Assembly (NCBI GenBank): GCA_001599595.1
Contig: BCHH01000007.1
Span: 182,027 to 246,026, forward strand
DNA length: 64,000 nucleotides
Source of the DNA: Beverwykella pulmonaria
Taxonomy: Eukaryota > Ascomycota > Dothideomycetes > Pleosporales > Melanommataceae
Direction: 5' to 3'
The notes beneath the pieces are model-generated. The model saw nothing but the letters and a program-made list of their open reading frames with translations, made no database searches and was not told where the DNA came from. This document shows, one piece after another, positions 1-10,489 of the stretch; position 1 is the first letter of the stretch, and each line of letters starts with the position of its first letter. Position numbers and translations under genes: made by a program.

Positions 1-1601
1 TGGGCAAGACTCTCATGATGCTGGGTAAGTCCAACTCGTTCCTTTCCCCCCAAAAACCCTTTATTTTGCAGATACAGCCGTTCTATGCATGGCGACTATG
101 ATAATTTTAACTACTTCCTAGATTGCTCAGAGGCACTCTTCACTAACATGCTCTTAGCCAACATAGTCAATAGGCGGCGCCTTCAAGGTGACAAAGGACC
201 TAGAACAACACTGCTTGTTGCCGGCCAGAATCTGCTCAATCAGTGGGCTAGAGAGATCGAAACTCACATTGATGGGGAACTCACAGTAATGAAGTACAGT
301 TCCGGAAACTGTCCTGACTCGAATTGATGCATGCAGATTCTCACGACCCATGACATAATCCTTACGACGTACACTGGAATCATGCGAACCTACCCGAAGG
401 ATGAACCTCCAATTACATGCCAGACTGCAGAGGAGAAGATCGAGTGGTGGAAAGAAAGTTTACGAGGAAAAGAGGGGCGTGTTACACCGAATGCTTTTCC
501 AGCGTATCGTTCTGGACGAAGCCAGGCACTCAAGAACGATACTAGTAGAACTTCCATCGCCTGCTGGGCTTTGATGGCCGAACATCGATGGACACTTACG
601 GGACCCCAATCCTGAACGCCCCCTGAACTCTATCCATACGTCAAGTTCCTCAATGTCCCGACATTTAGTTATGCCCATCCCTGCGAACTAGATGGAGAGA
701 CAGAGGAATACTCTGCACCTGAGACTCGGTTGACGAAAAACGTCAACAAAAGAACCAAGCTCGTTTTAGCCAGGAAGATATCAATGAGGATTGGCTCTCC
801 CTGGGTACTGGGTAGTGTCTTGCCATCTGCCAAGACGATCGCCGTTAAGGCTCATATTTTGAGCTGGGTGGACGAGAATCCGGAAGTCAAGATCATCATT
901 TATACACAAAACCTGCCTATGTAAAGTGTATATCTCCGACAGCAGTGCTTTGACCTCAGATTGGCAATTTCATAAGATCCGTATTGTTTCCAAGGTTTGC
1001 GCAGAGGAGGGATGACCATCTGAACAGGTAAATATGTACTTGAGTATGTTGTGGCCATAGTAATGAATTATAGTACTATGGAAACTCAGCTTCAGTGCTC
1101 GCGACAAGGCGATCAGTAACTTTGCTAACAATCCAAATATCAGGGTTCTTCTAGCTTCGCTCCGTTGCGGGGTTTTCGGGTTGAACTTGTGTATGGCTAG
1201 TCGAGTGATCGTCATCGACCCTTGGTGGAACAACGCCTCAGCGTACCAAGCCTTCTGCAGAGTGTACTATATCGGCTAGACAGAGACAGCCTTCATGACA
1301 CAATTCTGTGTGGACAGCACAGCTGACAGGCGATTGATTGATATGCAGGAGACCAAGAAGGTGGAGATCAATTCCGTCATTGAGGACGGCGGCGAAACGA
1401 TCAAGAAGTAGGTCTCAATTCCCCAAACAGGCAGAAGATAAGCTGACCTCGCTCAGAATGTGTATCAAAGACCTCATGCGCCTTTTTGGCAATCTCAACG
1501 AGGACGATCCAGGCAAACCGTTCATCGTCGTCGACAATCCTGGCCCTCGCGGCAGCTTCCGCGCAGACCGCGATGATGAAGGATTTGCGAATGATTTCTA
1601 A
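1..1601 (+). pseudogene. SNF2-family helicase relic, 5' end outside the window
   Basis: Seen: pieces of an SNF2 ATPase in order on the plus strand. A GKTLMML Walker A piece (3-24) is followed by a normal intron (25-71, gtaagt to ttgcag), then LLNQWAREIE, a DEA box near 520, a motif III piece (WTLTG, about 590-605), and the C-terminal lobe (FGLNLCMASRVIVIDPWWNN, about 1165-1235). The chain ends GFANDF before a stop at 1599-1601. It is broken by an in-frame TGA at 325, a one-base shift just after the DEA codons, another shift after WTLTG near 602, and several further stops between 960 and 1340. Known: intact proteins of this family are DNA-dependent chromatin remodelling or repair ATPases. Inferred: a dead copy. 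Extra introns could explain one break but not all of them. The exact subfamily cannot be named. Confidence 0.8.
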
Positions 1602-2535
1602 GGAAATGCAATGGGATGGGATGGGTACTGTATAGGGGTACCGTACCTGCCTATCTGGGGTGTCAGAAGTGTACGACTGCTTGCGACTCTTTTTCTGAAT
1701 GTGGGTGCCTGGCTAAAAGGATCGAGATCTCCTACCCAAACCCAAGCGGATCTACTAGGTACTGGAGGTGCGGCTGCACTCTTCAATGGTATTCTCTTGG
1801 ACTCTGATTACTTCTTGGACTCTGATTGCTTCCTGAGCTCTGATTGCTTCCTGGGATCTCATTGGGGCGTTGAACTTCACTTCACAAGGCGTTTCATGGG
1901 TTCCTTTTGCTTTTTATACACTTTTCGCTATCCTCCCCACTATCTTTCCAACCCCCCCTTTTTACTCAAACGAAATAGAAACTGTACAATATGTAAACTC
2001 TGTACCGGTGAGTGATATTGTGACGTGTTTGGCATGTTTGTCAGCCTGGGGTATATATCGGATTCTAGACAACAGCCCCTGCAGGTTTGGCAAATCAAAT
2101 GTCGAAGGCGGATTTTCGGGGCCATCTCGCATCTTAAGAGCCAAAAGAAATACTAAACGGAAAGGACTTCACGGAGATGGTCAGTCAGGAGTTGTAATTC
2201 ATGGTTTTGCAAGGCTCAGCGAATTGGAGTATATATATACAATGGTTCCTTTCTCCGGACGGACTGCCGATAAGGACCCTAGTCTACCAATTAGCACCGC
2301 GCCATTGCACTACACCTCGACAGCTGCTGCTACCCGAATTGTGTGGCGGGTCTGGACATCGCAAGCCGCCTGTCTCCTTCTTTTGTCAGCATGTTGACGG
2401 GCGCGCCGGCTCCGAACTCACGACGACAGACTTTCGGGATTCCTGCGTGAAGCCCTCTATGTGAGGGTGGCCGCATTGTAACCCCGCCAAAATCCCCGCC
2501 CAGCACTGCAGTTCCAACATCTCCGCATCTCCGCC
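1602..2535. other. Gene-free interval with a short minisatellite
   Basis: This lies between the SNF2 relic and the Zn2Cys6 gene and should contain the latter's promoter and 5' UTR. The open frames here have no recognisable protein content. The only clear structure is an 18-bp imperfect tandem repeat at 1797-1868. Confidence 0.6.
1797..1868. repeat. 18-bp imperfect tandem repeat, four copies
   Basis: The unit ttggactctgattacttc occurs at 1797-1814 and 1815-1832 with one change, and in more diverged form at 1833-1850 and 1851-1868. It is a small minisatellite of no evident function. Confidence 0.8.
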
Positions 2536-5393
2536 ATGGACAACAACTCCACGAGCGCAGAGGGCCCACCCAAGGCGCGGCGCAAGAGCAAGAAGGACGG
2601 CGCAGCCGACGACAGCTCGAAGAAGCGAAGATGCATATCGTCGGCCTGTGTGCCCTGCCGACGTAGGAAGAGCAAGGTATGATATCCTGTGCGCCGTTGC
2701 GCCCTGATCTACCTTCTCCGGAGATGCGCCCCGCTGACATAGGCAAATCACTTCCAGTGCGATGGGACTACGCCCTCTTGCTCAGCCTGCGCCGCCGTGT
2801 ATAATACCGAGTGCGTATACGACCCCAACTCGGACCACCGCCGGAAGGGCGTCTACAAAAAGAATATCGATGACCTCAAGACGAGGAACTCGACCCTCCA
2901 GACCCTGATCCAAGCCATTCTCAACTACCCCGAGGGCGACGTCGCCGCGCTAGTCCAGCAGATCCGGACGTGTGACAGCCTGGACACCGTTGCCGAGAAC
3001 ATCATTGCGAAGGAGAATGGAGATGACGATGAAGACGACGATGAACAGGTGTCGCCCCTTAACAGCCCATCGCTGGCTGCCAAGCCCACCTTCGAATCAC
3101 AGTTATCAGGCAAGATGGGGGAACTGCGGCTAGAGGACGGCTCGACGAGGTACATTGGAGGAACATCGCATCTGATCTATCTCGGCACGGGGTCTGATGG
3201 AACCAACTCGCCGGCTCTATACTCGAATGAGGACCAGTATCAGCAGCAGGATAATCCAATTACATCGTGGACGACGGTAACATCCGACCCGGAGCTTGTG
3301 TACCACCTGATCAACATGTACTTCTGCTGGCACTATAGCTTCTTCACAACTCTGCCCAAGAATCTCTTCTTCCGGGACTTTGCCTTAGGGAAACCCCCCC
3401 CTGGATCCAGGCGGAGATCGGAGTACTGTACGCCGTTGCTAGTCAACGCGATGCTGGCGCTTGGCTCCCATTTCACATCCTGGCCTGCGGCAAGAGCCAT
3501 ACGAAACGACTCGGCAACCGCGGGAGACCATTTCTTCAAAGAGGCAAAGAGGCTGATACTGGAAGGAGACCTGCACGAAGTACCCGCATTGACCACTGTG
3601 CAAGCTCTGGCACTGATGTCGGTAAGAGAAGCAGGATGCGGGAGGGAAGCCAAGGGCTGGGTGTACAGCGGGATGAGCTTCAGAATGGCATGCGATCTAG
3701 GGTTAAATCTCGACTCTGGAGGAATGCATAGTAAGAGCAACATAGACGAGACTGAGGAGGACGCCCGGCGGATCACATTTTGGGGGTGTTTCTTGTTCGA
3801 CAAGTGTGTCCTATTACCCCTCGACGAGTATGAATGTGCTTCTAACCGTGTACAGGTGCTGGTCGAACTATCTCGGACGTCTGCCACAACTGCCCAACAC
3901 TATTATAACAGTACCCAAATTCGAGGTCTTCCCGGTTGAGGATGCAGACATCTGGTCAGGATATACAGATTCAGGCTTCAACCAGGCACATGCACAGCCG
4001 TCTCGAACGCGAGCAGTAAGTAATTTCTACTCTTTTCTTTTTAAAAGTATTCGATTGGCATGACTCTAATATCACCACAGGTTGCCCGGCAAATCAGCAA
4101 GCTCTGCGAAATTTCTAGCGATCTCATGAACTTTTTCTACAATCCCATTGACATGGATAAGGCAAAAGGAAAGCAAGCCGAGTTGAAGAAACTCAGCGAA
4201 ATCCACCAGCGACTCGAGACATGGAGGCGAGAATTACCAAAGGAGTTGGAGCCCAAAGAAGGCGGGCTGCCAAGCATGCTCGTGATGCAGTAAGTACAGG
4301 TCACGTGCATTTGTATTCACCAAGCTAAGCACTACACAGCATGTTCTTTCAGCTACTCTACATACACCTCTTCCGACCATTCCTGAAATACAATCAAAAC
4401 ACGTCACCGTTGCCAGCTCATGTATCTCCTCGAAAACTTTGCACGCAAGCCGCCGCCATGATATCTAAGCTTCTCCGCCTCTACAAGCGATCCCATGGTC
4501 TACGGCAAATCTGTAACATCGCCGTGTACATAGCACATTCGGCTTGTACGATACACCTGCTCAACTTGCCGGAGAAGAATGCGAAGAGAGACATCATCCA
4601 TGGCGTCAAACATTTGGAGGAAATAGCAGAAGGTTGGTTATGTGCGCGCCGAACCCTCAGCATATTGAGCATTCTAGCCAAGCGCTGGAAAGTCGAACTA
4701 CCCGAAGAAGCAGTCACCGTTCTCGCCCGGACAGATGCCAAATTCGGGCCCTGGGGTGACGTTGCCACACCAAAGACCGCGCCTCGCTCGTCCGAACCCG
4801 TGCCAGACGAGCAAACATCACCCACCCAAGTCTCACCCAATCTCCAATCCTACAGTATACCCACGTCTAACGCCCCCACTACCTTCTTCGACAAGCACGG
4901 AAGTGCTCTCGGATCTCTAACCTCAGAAGCACTCCATCGCGCGTCTGAGGCACGTTCGCTCCCCCCAAACGACGCTCATGCTCTCGCTTACCCTCGTGTA
5001 CAGCGACACCCACCTGAGACGCTCAACCCGTCCACCCCCGCCAGCACTGCGGCGCACCACTCCATCGACGGCGCCACCAGCACGTCCAGCAATTCTCCCT
5101 CGCAGTTTTACAGCGGCGTCGAGCAGCTCGTCCGCGAAAGCCAGGATTGGTGGCTGCGTGACCAGAGCCAACTTGCCGTGGGCTTCGAGAATTGGAACTT
5201 CAGCCCTGATGATATCGCGAGCTGGTTTGCGGGGAATCAGTCGGGCATAGGGAGTCCGCAAAGCGCCGGGGTAGTGAGCCCGGTGATGAATGGGAATGCG
5301 GCGGGTGTGAATGGGAATGTGAATGGGGTTAATGGTGTGGGGGGGTTTGGAGGCGCCTTGAATGCGTATAATGAGCACGAATGGTACAACTAG
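2536..5393 (+). CDS. Zn2Cys6 transcription factor with fungal-specific middle domain
   Basis: Model: exons 2536-2676, 2758-3803, 3856-4015, 4081-4289 and 4340-5393; 869 aa, phases consistent at all four introns. Seen: a basic N-terminus leads into a binuclear zinc cluster with Cys 38, 41, 48, 55, 58 and 66 (spacing C2C6C6C2C7C), interrupted by intron 1 just before the third Cys. A linker and helical segment follow (HRRKGVYKKNID, then an acidic patch), then a fungal_trans-type domain (about residues 220-600; ALALMSVREAG, GMSFRMACDLGLNL, RRITFWGCFLFD) and a Ser/Pro/Asn/Gly-rich tail ending EHEWYN. Known: such proteins are nuclear DNA-binding activators. Inferred: the zinc cluster and following linker resemble proteins annotated as NirA/Nit-4-like, but the target pathway cannot be read from this locus, so no symbol is given. 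Confidence 0.92.
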
Positions 5394-7091
5394 CCAGACA
5401 GCGATGGTGCGAGATGAAAGTCTTTGAAGCGAGCGAATCTGGAATCTGAAGGTTCTTTTCTGCAGTAAGGTATACCAATCTTTTGGCGATAAGGAATTTG
5501 GCCTGGCGATTGTCGGATTAGATTGGGATGGGTGTATGACTGATGCAACAATAGGATCACGGTTGTGAAAAGGTTTCATGGAGGACATGGATAAATGATT
5601 AGGTATTGCTATTACTACTCTAGTACATAATACATTTCCAAACTCAAAACACTTTTCGCCGGCGGGTATCGTTCTTTCATCGACACGAACACCAAAATCA
5701 TATTGTAGAGAAAACATCTGTGTGATAGTCAGTCAAGCCAGAACATACAGAGGGTAAAGAAGATCAACGCTACTTCACAAAGGCCTACCGTATCTGGAAG
5801 CCGGACTTTTGCTCGCCAACGTCCATCTCAAAACTAGGCGCCGCAAATCCAATACAACGCACTACTCTATACAAACACCCTCCGACAGGCAATCTACAAC
5901 CACGTAAGCAATTGTGCGCAGAGGGAAAAGGGATCGACAAGACTCTACAAAGGAGCCCTGTATTTAGCAGGCACCCCTTTTACCCACAAGCTAAGCGCCC
6001 AGAAGTTCCGGGCAGTGCTCTTCCCCTTCTCTCGGGTTGGTCATGGAGGCTGAGGTTGATGGACTGCCCCTTTGAGACATGAGATATAGGCCTATACGGG
6101 TCTGGGTTCAAAACCGCATTTGGGCTGACGGAATGGGAATGCGGGTGCACGAGGCTGAAGGCGTCGCGACTCGCCGTAAACTCAATCTCTCCACTAGCTT
6201 AGTATTGCGAGCTAGGCTCGCGTCCGGTGGGATCGGTCAAGGAGGCGCGGAGGGGGGATGGCGAGCGGCGCGGGAGCGATAGACCTGGGCCGCGGCGTAT
6301 GAAGAGGGGGGGAGTACAGAAGCCCTCCCAATGGTATCAGGGGCAACATCATAGCCTCCGGACTCACCGGCAGCGGGATATCCTTCGCATCGATCTCAAC
6401 AATTCTCTGTGGTCCCCTTGGCGCCGACTCAAACAGCATAAACGGGAACGGACTCACTTCCCCCAAGGGCACCAGGACGGGTCTGGGAAGCGGCCTGCGT
6501 TCCGCGAGCAATGTCATGGGGGACGCTGTGTTCATCCCCTTTGGTGGCGGCGCGGGACTCGGCGGGGATATGATCAGTATTGCTTTGAAAAGGGCATTAA
6601 CCAGCACTGGGAAACAAAAAACTAGCTACCAGGCAATAGGATCAACTAAGCTCTGTATAGTCCTATCGTATTTGGGAGAAGGACCTTTGCCTGTATGAGG
6701 TTAGGGTGGGAACTTACATTTAGATTAGAGTCCGACAGCTGATAGCAGTAAAGATTTGTCCTAGATGAAGGATCGATATTCGCGATGGAGGATGTGGGGA
6801 GAGGTGAGAAACGGAAGAAGGGTGCTTGAAAATACACGATTTCCAAAATAGCTTTGTAGGAGAAGGTTTGCGCGCTGTCAAAGAAAGACACGGAAATTTA
6901 TGACGCGACCGCTAGGTAACAGACATATAAACGGGCAATACTTTCCATTCAGGTCAACTACTTTACTCCAAGTGACTCAATGCCTGCTGCCGATGATAAT
7001 GATGCCTAGGCTCGACAACTTTTCGCAAGTTGACCAAGCGCAAAGTGGTAAAGGTATGCAAAAGAAGTTAAAACATGTACGTTGTATGTTG
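5394..7091. other. Gene-free interval
   Basis: About 1.7 kb between the 3' ends of the convergent Zn2Cys6 and RAD18 genes. The frames at 6079-6625 are low-complexity (Pro/Gly/Arg-rich) and lack motifs or plausible splice structure. I see no gene, RNA or repeat here. Confidence 0.55.
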
Positions 7092-8512
7092 CTATTGCGC
7101 TTTAGTAGCCTGATCCACATCGACGATCGGATCGTGAGGAAGTGCGAACATGGGCACCTTTCTCGACGGTGAGCCAAAGGGATTCCGTATCCCCTGATAA
7201 TCTTCAGCGGCGGGCTTCGTTTCTCCGACTGGCGGAATCATAGTTGTTCTGGATGGTAGATCTAATTCCCGGTTCGCTTGTTCGACTTTCTCTCTGACGC
7301 TGGCTAGTGCAGCTTCGTTCCCTTCATAGGGTCGAAGAACATCGACAAGCTGCAGTGCGGGTTGCAGTTCAGTACTTTGGTTTTCAGCTTCATTGCGAGT
7401 AGCCTCCTTCTCGCGCTCTTCCTTGACCTCTTTGTCTTTCTTCGCGGCCTCTCGTTTCTTCCTGGCATTTGCAATGAGATCGTCAAACTGCGATTTGTGC
7501 GCGTTCGCGTGCGCCTGCCCATCAAAATCCTTTTTCATAACCTTCGGCTCGGACACATTCGCGCTCCCACCCTGTGTCCTTTCCCAAACGTCTAACTCTT
7601 TCAGCAAATCGCGTTTCGACTTCCGGTTCTCCAATGCGTCGCAGTTCGAGTTCCAGAGGTGCATCCACTCGGTATGTCTTCTTATCAGAAGCTCTTTCTT
7701 CCCCCAGGTTGGTATTCCAAGTTCCTGAAGTTTCTTCACCAGGGCCTTCTGGTTGAGCATAGCATAATTCAAGCCAGGTAAACGAGTCGGTGGAGGTGAG
7801 GGCTCTTTCGGGCGGGTTTGGAAAGACTTTGTAAATGCGTTGCTGGCGCTGCGCAGTCATTTTAGCATCGATCAAATGCTGCTCTCTGACCCACGTACCT
7901 TGATCGCGTCTTCCGCCCACGGGTCGCGTCCGACCCAGGACAAACGTCTAGATGACGCCAGAGTTGCACCTCCAACATAGGCTCCCTGCAGACCGGACAT
8001 CTGACCATACCTTCGATCTCTGGCTCGAATGTTTCGTCCCCATCATCCTCGCTATCGGGAACTTCAATCAGTATCCCGTTTGTCCCCTCGCCATGATGCC
8101 TGGCCTGTCGCGACCTCGTCTGCCTGACATTCTCCCCACTCTCTATATCCGTATCGTCCAGTTTCCTCTTCTTGCTCTCGCTGCTCGCATCCTCGTCCTC
8201 TTTGTTCCATCTCGCCAACTCGAGCGCTTTCGGCCTTGAGTCTTGGAATCTGCTCACAATCTCCCGCACCGCATAGTTCGGCAACAATTTATCCGCCTGA
8301 GCTGCGGTCTTGCAAGTCGGACACTTCCCGTCAGTGGATATACATCTGCGTATGCATATGGAACAGAAGGTGTGCGAGCACGACGTGATGACTGGGTTGT
8401 CGTAGAACTCTTTGCACACTTCGCAGCGCAGGGCTGCTTCGAGGGGCTCGAATGCGGGCAGGGACGTCGCGTGCCAGTCGGTCGAGTCGTGAATTTCGAA
8501 CGTTGAGTCCAT
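7092..8512 (-). CDS. RAD18: RAD18-type postreplication repair E3 ubiquitin ligase
   Basis: Model: exon 1 8512-7899, a 50-nt intron 7898-7849 (gtacgt to gcgcag), exon 2 7848-7092; 456 aa. Seen: a C3HC4 RING (about residues 30-69; CEVCKEFYDNP, CSHTFCSICI, KCPTCK); a C2HC UBZ-like finger (CPVCREPM then RHLDVC, about 172-193); a SAP-like segment just after the splice (LNYAMLNQKALVKKLQELGI); then DVWERTQGG and a basic coiled stretch. Known: RAD18 works with the E2 RAD6 to monoubiquitinate PCNA at stalled forks, and RING, UBZ and SAP in this order is diagnostic. The intron is needed to join the frames. A Tc1/mariner element sits 128 bp upstream of the start codon, so promoter disruption is possible. 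Confidence 0.95.
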
Positions 8513-8640
8513 TGTGGTCTAAGAAAGTGAGGGAGGCGTTATTGAAGGTTAAAGAGAAGAAGACTTCCAATGGCGCGATGCGCTTGCGAGACGCGATCGG
8601 CGTGTTGGCGTTCTCACGTGATGAGCTGGCCGTAATCCTC
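8513..8640 (-). promoter_or_regulatory. Short remaining RAD18 upstream region before the transposon
   Basis: Only 128 bp separate the RAD18 start from the transposon end. This stretch holds a perfect TCACGTGA palindrome (8614-8621, the core bound by bHLH factors) and one ACGCG core (8591-8595, resembling the cell-cycle MBF site). Whether either is used is unknown. Confidence 0.3.
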
Positions 8641-8673
8641 CACGGGTGTGCAAGAATTGAGCGCGCAGGGGCC
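8641..8673 (+). repeat. Left terminal inverted repeat of the Tc1/mariner element
   Basis: Begins cacgggtgtgcaagaattga and is the exact reverse complement of 10012-10044 over 33 bp; the match stops at 8674. Confidence 0.95.
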
Positions 8674-8708
8674 ACCACCAATCGCAAAAATCGAGTATAT
8701 TCAAATTA

Positions 8709-9956
8709 TTACCACAATGCGCTTTTGATTCGCACCTGCGGTTGTTCCTGAACTAATTTACAGCGATGGGGCATCTCCCTAATACGATCTCGAATTTCCT
8801 TGAGTGTTATCTTATCCCATTCTGCCTGGATATTGGCCTTAAATTGAGCTACAGTTGACCACCTCCAACCAGCTAATCTACCCTTTATAATATTCTAGCA
8901 TGCCTCAATAGGGTTAAGATCAGGTAATTGAGGAGGATGGACAAGTATAAGCAGGCCTGCGTCCCGTTTTAGGTGTGCTGGCACGCTGTTTAGCAACTTG
9001 ATTCCGTGGCTTGGATCACCATCCTCCTGCAGGTAGTATTTGACGCCGTAACAGGCTTCCAAAGCCTGGATCTGCTTAATGTGTTCTAGCAGTATCTTTT
9101 AAGCGTAAAACACCTGCGTCATACAGTTGCCTTTTGGTGTTGCGTCCTCCTTTGCCTTAGTATCTTNATATACTTTGACACGTTCCTAAAAGGCAGTATC
9201 AAGCTCATATTTCATCTACTTAGGCTTAGGTTGTTTGCGCTGCTTTTCTAAAGGCTCTACAGGGTCCTTATAAAAAATAAGTCTACCCTTGTGGTTGTAT
9301 GAGACGCCAGCCGCAACGTGAACAGTAACATCCAAAGAACCCTCTAGTTCTACCTCATTTATCCCTCTTTCTTGCCCTGGGTAACGCAGCTCATATTCAG
9401 CAACCTTCATCAACTTAATTAACTAGAAGTGTGCCTTATCTGTGAACCAAACACGCTGCCAGAAGCCTGTTATAGTGTCTTTTTNGTGTAAAGCGCNATA
9501 GGAGCAGCNAAGACCTTNATTTTTTTCTAAGATCTTCTTCTAAAATNGTTTCTTAAACNGCCTAGCTCCTGCCTTGCTTGCGTNGTATTGTAGAGTACGT
9601 NGCGTGGCTNAAATTCCTAGCTCTTTAACCTNATCTGCGTAGCCCATTTCNTNGATTTNGTNNTTCTNGTCTGTTATTTTTGCGAGGTTNGACGCAGATA
9701 CTAAGGGCTTGCNGCCTAAGGTAGAGCTNGTTTTTNAGGTTCTTCTAACTGCAGCTTGGCCTATAGCTTCTCGTTTTGCAATCCAGGTGCGCGCGGTAGA
9801 GGGAGGTATATTAATAGCTGGAAGTCGTGCGATATCGCCAGTTGTTTGGTCATTTCGCCTCAAATCAAAGGCGTCGAAGAATCTATTACGTTTAATAGTA
9901 TCGTGCTCGCGTCGATCAGTCTTTTTATCGCGTTTTTTAGGTGTGGTTGGAGCCAT
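8709..9956 (-). pseudogene. Degraded Tc1/mariner transposase
   Basis: Seen: one conceptual frame of 416 codons from an ATG at 9956 to TAA at 8709-8711. The N-terminus is a basic helix-turn-helix region (KRNRFFDAFDLRR, PPSTARTWIAKREA); the catalytic core includes FWQRVWFTDKAHF and LILVHPPQLPDLNPIEAC followed by NIIKGRL. The frame is interrupted by TAG at about 9423, stops near 9190-9215 and 9105, and TAG in place of Trp near 8896. Known: the DDE core of fungal Tc1-like transposases has these landmarks. The usual acidic residue after WFTD is Lys here. Most N positions lie between 9167 and 9737. Confidence 0.88.
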
Positions 9957-10011
9957 GTGTGGTGTTGAAGTCGGTATGAGGGCTTTGTTTTGAAGTTCTG
10001 ATCGAAAGCGG

Positions 10012-10044
10012 GGCCCCTGCGCGCTCAATTCTTGCACACCCGTG
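10012..10044 (-). repeat. Right terminal inverted repeat of the Tc1/mariner element
   Basis: Ends attcttgcacacccgtg and mirrors 8641-8673 without mismatch. It is followed by CTC, which also precedes the left end. Confidence 0.95.
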
Positions 10045-10489
10045 CTCGTATTCGCTGCTTTGTCAGCTTTCGCAGGGGTAGAGTACGAGGGGAGGGTTAC
10101 GGGGGAATTGGGCATCGGCGGGGGAGTAGCAGAAAATTGGGAGAAGCAAGAATCGAGTTTGTATATCGAGATGAGGCATCATGCAGAAACTCCCGAAGCA
10201 CATTTTCGTCTTTCACTATTATTTGCGCCAGAAAAAAATCGTTAGCACATCAAAGTGAGAAAAAGGCGTAATATGATATGCTCGCGCATCTTTTGGTTCT
10301 GGTATGTTTCAACAGACTTGCAACACGACATAGATAATCGCTTCAGGATTTGTTACATGTTAAGGGAACACCTTTTCACCTTAATGCAGGAGTCTATCTA
10401 TCTCCTTCCCTCATCCATTCGTTCTCTCATTATTCCCCAAATTCCCGTCTAGATCCGTTTTCCCCGTGACTCCACCTATGCGAACCGCT
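10045..10489. other. Gene-free interval between the transposon and ULA1 3' end
   Basis: This 445-bp stretch probably includes the ULA1 3' UTR and the part of the original RAD18-ULA1 spacer right of the insertion. No coding motif or repeat is visible. Confidence 0.5.

Larger units (their letters stand above)
8641..10044. mobile_element. Tc1/mariner-class DNA transposon, inactivated
   Basis: Seen: a 1404-bp element with perfect 33-bp terminal inverted repeats (8641-8673 and 10012-10044), both flanked by the trinucleotide CTC. It encloses a single minus-strand transposase frame with several stops and about two dozen N positions. Known: Tc1/mariner elements move by a DDE transposase and usually duplicate TA. 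Inferred: the stops fit C-to-T change at CAG, CAA or TGG codons, as expected from RIP, so this copy is not autonomous. The CTC flanks are either a chance match or a non-standard target duplication. Confidence 0.92.

Noticed and set aside
6079..6625. Overlapping 130-aa frames on both strands
   Set aside because: Low-complexity Pro/Gly/Arg composition in both directions, without domain or splice support.
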